A stretch of DNA of 64,000 nt from Isochrysis galbana (lineage: Eukaryota; Haptophyta; Isochrysidales; Isochrysidaceae): positions 3,363,070 to 3,427,069 of the forward strand of contig CM030934.1 of NCBI GenBank assembly GCA_018136815.1. The letters are read 5' to 3'. The notes under the pieces were generated by a model. That model was not told where the DNA came from. It was given only the letters and a program-made list of their open reading frames with translations, and ran no database searches. The translations under genes were made by a program, and so were the position numbers. Numbering within the stretch: position 1 is the stretch's first letter; the number at the start of each line of letters is the position of its first letter. Positions 59,569 through 64,000 of this stretch are shown here, one piece after another.

Positions 59569-60133
59569 TTAAAGCAGAGCGTTGAAGACCTCGTCCAAGG
59601 TCACTTCATCTGGCGAGGACAAGTCCGCGCTTCTCACTTCCGAAAGCAACGAAGTCCTTGCTAGGCGTAGCGTGACCGAAAAGTGAGAGCTCACCACGAA
59701 GGGCGCGCCGCTCTTCCCAGATTCAGCGCGAAGCCGACCGTAGCTTTTCAAGCGCGCTTCCACGGCCCCAAGAGGTTGAGAGGGCGGGGGCGGGGGCTCG
59801 GCTGACTTCGTGCTAGAAGAGTCGCCGCTGTAGAAGTCTTCATCATCGCCAAACCAATCTTTCCTGTCCTCATCACTGCGAGGGGGTGACGGATCCGAGG
59901 TTACCACTGCCTCACTGCCTCAGATGGGAACGGAGGGGACGGAAGGGAAGCGGCGAGAGGCGCGGCGGAAGTTGGGGAGTGGCCAATGACGGGCTGGACC
60001 ACCTCCTCAGCAGAGAAAGGCGGGAGGACGGGCTTGGGCGAGACCTCCAGGCCATTCTTCGGCCGATAGCGGGCGATCGGACGTCGCGGAAGCTCCGCGT
60101 TTCTAATAGTGATGCGCCCCACATTCACCACTC
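59569..60133 (-). CDS. Possible two-exon protein, function unknown
   Basis: The C-terminal exon, about 59875-59569, follows a CCCCCTCGCAG acceptor and codes DEDRKDWFGDDEDFYSGDSS, then a proline stretch and LKSYGRLRAESGKSGAPFVV, ending EVTLDEVFNALL. An upstream frame, 60133 to about 59907, reads IRNAELPRRPIARYRPKNGL and PVLPPFSAEEVVQPVIGH. A TG|GTAACC donor would keep phase, but the start codon is not clear. The acidic segment suggests a soluble, partly disordered protein. No known domain was seen. The junction sequence has a reversed copy near 39662-39711. Confidence 0.4.
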
Positions 60134-60359
60134 TGATTCCCTCCCGTGAGCGCCCCCCTCAATCTCCCAAAATAGCCCGCCACGCGCGGGGGAAGGGAGG
60201 GGGGTCCCTCACCGACGCCATCGCCCTTCGTGGGGCGGGAGGGCGTCGTTCGGAGTGGGGAGGGAGTTGGCGGGGCAGGTAGGGGGGGACCCTGAGGAAT
60301 CCTTGGACACCCAGGGGAGGTGGGAAATAGTGGTTAAAATGAGTGAGTGACCGGGCTAC

Positions 60360-60649
<290 letters not shown>

Positions 60650-60656
60650 CCTTTTA

Positions 60657-62110
60657 ATATTCTCGCCTCCCCCGTGGCACTGACTCGCATATTCGTAGCC
60701 ACGCCCCCTTCCCTTCCTCACCCTCATTCCCCGCCTTGCGGCAACTCCCCTCGTGCTCTACTTAGGGGCTCGGGATATGTGGGGGGTCCGAGCGGAGCTG
60801 TGTGCACTTGTCCTCAGCGGCGTGTTCTCCGCTCCCTCCTGTGCCACTGAGTGACCCGTTTGTTTTTAGCGTTGTTCCATGGCCCCTTGGCTTAGTGCGC
60901 GCGGCGTTCCTCTTAGATGACCTATAGTGATCGATCGCGTTCTTGGATGGTAAGTTTCCCCGGGCCGACGCTTCATGTTATGCGAGTCTTTCAGCGAGGC
61001 CAAGTGCTTTTGCTACGAGGCGGGTGTTTTCGCTCAGTTGTAGTCTGCCTTTCTCGTTTTCAATGAATACGGGGGCGCTGAGTTCTTGCGATTTCTTGAG
61101 TTTGGGCTTTCTCCCTTGAGCGGCTTTGTGCGTGCGTGCAGAGCAGTGCGCTTTTGGCGGGGTGAGGCTCCTGACTAATGTAGTGAATCTCACTAGTGTA
61201 GACTCTAGGATAGGTATGTAGTGGTATTCGTATGACTCAAATTCTACTCTGTAGAAGTCTCTTAGTATATATTTCCACGCTATCACGTATAGTGCTTTTA
61301 GGCTTTCGGGAGTGTTCGTACCAGGATATGCAAATAATCTATCCTTTATTTTCTGTGTGCGTGTCCTTCTGGGGGGAGGAGTGTAGTTGTTGAGGGCGTC
61401 TATGGTCTCGAAGATGGTTTTCGTCGCGGGACACCACGCTAGATGGCACGAGTTTTCGCGGTGTCGACGACATAGCCTACATATGTCTGTCTGAGTCTAT
61501 GAATCTATTTCTAGTACCAATTCTTCTGTGTGTGATATGTTTGAAGTGGAGGTGCTTGTCTGTGTGTTTCAATAACGGCATTGTGTATAGTTTAGCTATG
61601 TGCTTCCATTCTTCGTTTGTGATATTCAGCCTTCTCTCCCATGCTAATCTTGCCGCTTGCGGGGCGTTGCTCCGGGTCGCTTTAAGCGTGGCCTTGGTAA
61701 TGTCTGCGACTGTTATCGCGTCAAGTGCGACCTTTCCTTTTCGTATGGCATATTCATCCGCGAGGGGGTACTCCATGTGCCTTGGGCCTTTGTATCCGCC
61801 CTCCCATCTGGCTGGCGGGTGATAGTGTTGGATCTCTCCGACTTCTGCCACGTTGCCGGTGTCTGTTACCTCTCCTAGGTAGTCAGTTTCGATATGTAGC
61901 CATATATTGTTTAGCTTGCTGATGTATTTTTCGTCTTCAGAAACCCTGACCTCTTTGTTCTGTGGCTCGGTCCCCGGTCTTTGAGGCGGGGTGTTTGTGT
62001 CGTGCGACTTTTGTCCTTCAGTGGCTGAAGGCGGGCGCTCTTTCGAACGCTCTATCACACGCGTTGCGTGGCCGACTATCTCGTCCCACGAGTCGAGAAA
62101 ATCTTTTTTG
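60657..62110 (-). mobile_element. LINE fragment related to family B, frameshifted, between two (GA)n tracts
   Basis: On the minus strand the C-terminal third of the LINE B protein can be followed in pieces: SWDEIVGHATRVIERS, LAWERRLNITNEEWKHIAKL, HLHFKHITHRRIGTRNRFID, a degraded CCHC finger near 61445-61500, and AWKYILRDFYRVEFES to LGLAERLA at 60978. At least one frameshift lies near the finger (about 61477). The sense 3' end is 'gagaatattaaaaggttttc' followed by (TC)n. The 5' truncation, at about 62110, is directly followed by another (GA)n. The copy is inactive. Confidence 0.75.
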
Positions 62111-62119
62111 TGTATCGAG

Positions 62120-62152
62120 CGAGAGAGAGAGAGAGAGAGGGAGAGGGAGAGG

Positions 62153-62205
<53 letters not shown>

Positions 62206-62208
62206 GGA
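62120..62208. repeat. (GA)n microsatellite with GGA and CAGA interruptions
   Basis: GA repeats in the same orientation as those at 60361-60646, on the other side of the LINE fragment. Confidence 0.93.
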
Positions 62209-62412
62209 GTGAAACGACTTCTCCTCTCAAGACGTTTGGAATTTTCTTTTTGCCCCTCGCGGCCGCGCGCGCGGCGGCTGAAACGGCTTTTCTTCTCCCC
62301 CCCCCCCCCCCCCCTCTCTCTCTCTTAGCCGTAGGAGATAAAGCAGAGGGAAGGGAAAGACCAGAGAGAGCGGCAGGAGAAGAGGAGGTGGAGGCTTCTG
62401 GGGATGAATCTT
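62209..62412. other. Short intergenic segment
   Basis: A C-run/CT-run at 62297-62325 and purine-rich sequence. No feature is recognised. Confidence 0.4.
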
Positions 62413-63102
62413 AGGATCTTAGGCCGGGCTCTGAGACAGCCCAACGTCTCCTTTGCTATCAGGTAGACAAACCGCATCCCTCCTCGGGGTACTTAGGTAT
62501 CCTGGCGTGGAGATATATCCTCACGGACTTTTACAACATACAATATGGTAACGCGGACGGTAGATCCGCCAGGACAATCTTAAGAGCGATCCTTACGAGA
62601 TACCACCTCCTAGCAACGGCGAAGGTCGGTTTCTTTCAAAGGTTGAAAAAACAACGCGAGAACATGGGGCTACACGCCCCGAGCAACAAACATGTTCGGA
62701 AAATGGTAGGTCCTCTGTACACTATAGACAAGGATTTCAACCTAGGAGCATCAGAAGACCTCTTGCAGGCGGCGAGAGGCCTGGACATACGGAGCATCAC
62801 CTAGGGTAGCTAAATCTTTATTAGGAGCCATAGCGGAAATCAATGAAGATCTTACGTTATATAAATGAGGAAAATCTAAGTCGAGACTAGATCGAGAGAC
62901 GAGCCACAGTCTCCCACCCCCTTCTCTCCAACTCCTGGCCGAAGCAGAGCGCGCGGCCTCCCTGGAACCAGCTTCTCCGCTGAAGAGGGAACTAGGGAAG
63001 GGGGAGGGGGTTGCTAGGGGTTAAGGATGGGTAATAGGGAGGTTCACTAGCACACTGCCACACGCCGCACATGTAGCGGGAATTTTTAAGAAGATTTTTT
63101 TA
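62413..63102 (+). mobile_element. LINE family A, 5'-truncated 3' end (plus)
   Basis: The plus strand codes the last roughly 125 residues of the LINE A protein: YQVDKPHPSSGYLGILAWRY, LKKQRENMGLHAPSNKHVRK and LLQAARGLDIRSIT, with a stop at 62803. The family 3' untranslated region follows and ends 'ttaagaagattttttt'. It is close to the copy at 63222-64000 but in the opposite orientation. Confidence 0.9.
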
Positions 63103-63221
63103 ATGCTTGGTTGTTATGGTTATGGGTACCAAAGGGATTGGGATTGGGTTTGGGATAGGTGTCGCACTACTAACTTAGGATTGTTTTAATTTTTCGTGGA
63201 TGCGTCTCATTCCGGATGCGG
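63103..63221. other. Spacer between two inverted LINE A tails
   Basis: About 120 bp of unique sequence ('gggattgggattgggtttgg' is a short internal repeat) between two tails whose T-run and A-run ends face each other. Confidence 0.6.
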
Positions 63222-64000
63222 AGAAAAAAAAACTTCTTAAAAATCCCCGCTACACGTGCGGCTTGCGGCAGTGTGCTTATGTACCTCCCTACTACCCAAC
63301 CTTAACCCCCTAGCAACCCCCTCCCCCTCCCCCTTCCCCAGTTCCCTCTTTAGCGGAGAAGCTGGTTCCAAGGAGGCCGCGCGCGCTGCTTCGGCCGGGA
63401 GTTGGAGAGAAGAGGGTGGGAGACTGTGGCTCGTCCCTAGATCTAGTTTCGACTCGGGTTTCCCTCATTTATATAACGTAAGATCTTTATTGATTTCCGC
63501 TGTGGTTCCTATTACTACTAAGTGTTTATTTAGCTACCCTAGGTGATGTTCCGTATGTCCGGGCCTCTCGCCGCCTGCAAGAGGTCTTTTGATGCTCCTT
63601 GGTTGAAATCCTTGTCTATAGTGTACAGAGGGCTTATCATTTTCCGAGTATGTTTGTTACTCGGGGCGTGTAGCCCCATGTTCTCGCGTTGTTTTTTTAA
63701 CCTTTGAAAGAACCCGACCTTCTTCGCCGTTACTAATTTAGTTACTAATAGGTGGTATCTCGTAAGGATCGCTCTTAAGATTGTCCTGACGGACCTACCA
63801 TCCGCGTTGCCATATTGAATGTTGTAAAAGTCCGTGAGGATATATCTCCACGCCAGGATACCTAAGTACCCCGAGGAGGGATGCGGTTTGTCTACCTGGT
63901 AGCAAAAGAGACGTTGGGCTATCTTCGAGCGCGGCCTAAGATTTATCCCTAGAAGCGCCCTTCTATGAATTCGAAAATGGGCTCCGTCGCGATGCACGAG
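63222..64000 (-). mobile_element. LINE family A, 3' end (minus), runs off the window
   Basis: On the minus strand the C-terminal LINE A protein is read to a stop at 63539 (LLQAARGPDIRNIT), with the 3' untranslated region to an A-run at 63224. Relative to LINE A at 26872 it has a small insertion near 63725-63745 (TKLVTAKK duplication of VTAK), and a frame disturbance near 63960. The rest of the element lies beyond the window. Confidence 0.9.

Overview
This window looks like nuclear DNA from a GC-rich, intron-containing unicellular eukaryote. A haptophyte-type alga fits best, but other algae cannot be excluded from sequence alone. The evidence is: seven multi-exon genes with short introns, GTG-type splice donors and two probable GC-AG introns; several LINE retrotransposons; SINE-like repeats; many microsatellites; and one 100-N scaffold gap. 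I saw no bacterial operons, no convincing tRNA or rRNA gene and no CRISPR array.

Protein-coding genes, mostly rebuilt by joining exons: a PH-domain Ser/Thr kinase (5422-1639, minus); a possible coiled-coil gene (9949-9304, minus); a 135-residue C2H2 zinc-finger protein whose finger is split over three exons (12197-13098, plus); an EF-hand / TIR- or HET-like / LRR protein (19478-15991, minus), the most unusual gene here; a NEK6/7-type kinase (23869-21697, minus); a possible GYF-like two-TM protein (31495-30687, minus); a single-exon PIN/AEC-type permease resembling the transporter half of GPR155/LYCHOS (36114-37148, plus); a DUF2252 protein with an N-terminal membrane anchor (43386-45815, plus); threonine synthase (51981-49502, minus); a 92-residue twin-CX9C complex I subunit of NDUFS5 type (54349-53252, minus); and an F-box/ankyrin protein (58254-57172, minus). 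They are unrelated housekeeping and signalling genes, not one pathway.

Between the genes lie transposable elements and repeats. LINE family A has a nearly complete 5'-truncated copy at 26568-30292, flanked by a 16-bp target-site duplication and inserted into a LINE family B tail. Its 3' end recurs at six other places. LINE family B has a long copy at 32585-35771, and a short B tail sits inside a hAT transposase relic with its own 16-bp duplication. A related LINE at about 60657-62110 is bounded on both sides by (GA)n. There is also a family of short elements built on AAANAC/GTNTTT words, a hairpin-headed SINE-like family, a 1.8-kb minisatellite (40915-42750) and several 27-160-bp tandem repeats.

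Exon joins were made by eye from splice signals, reading-frame phase and family conservation. None has been tested against transcripts.
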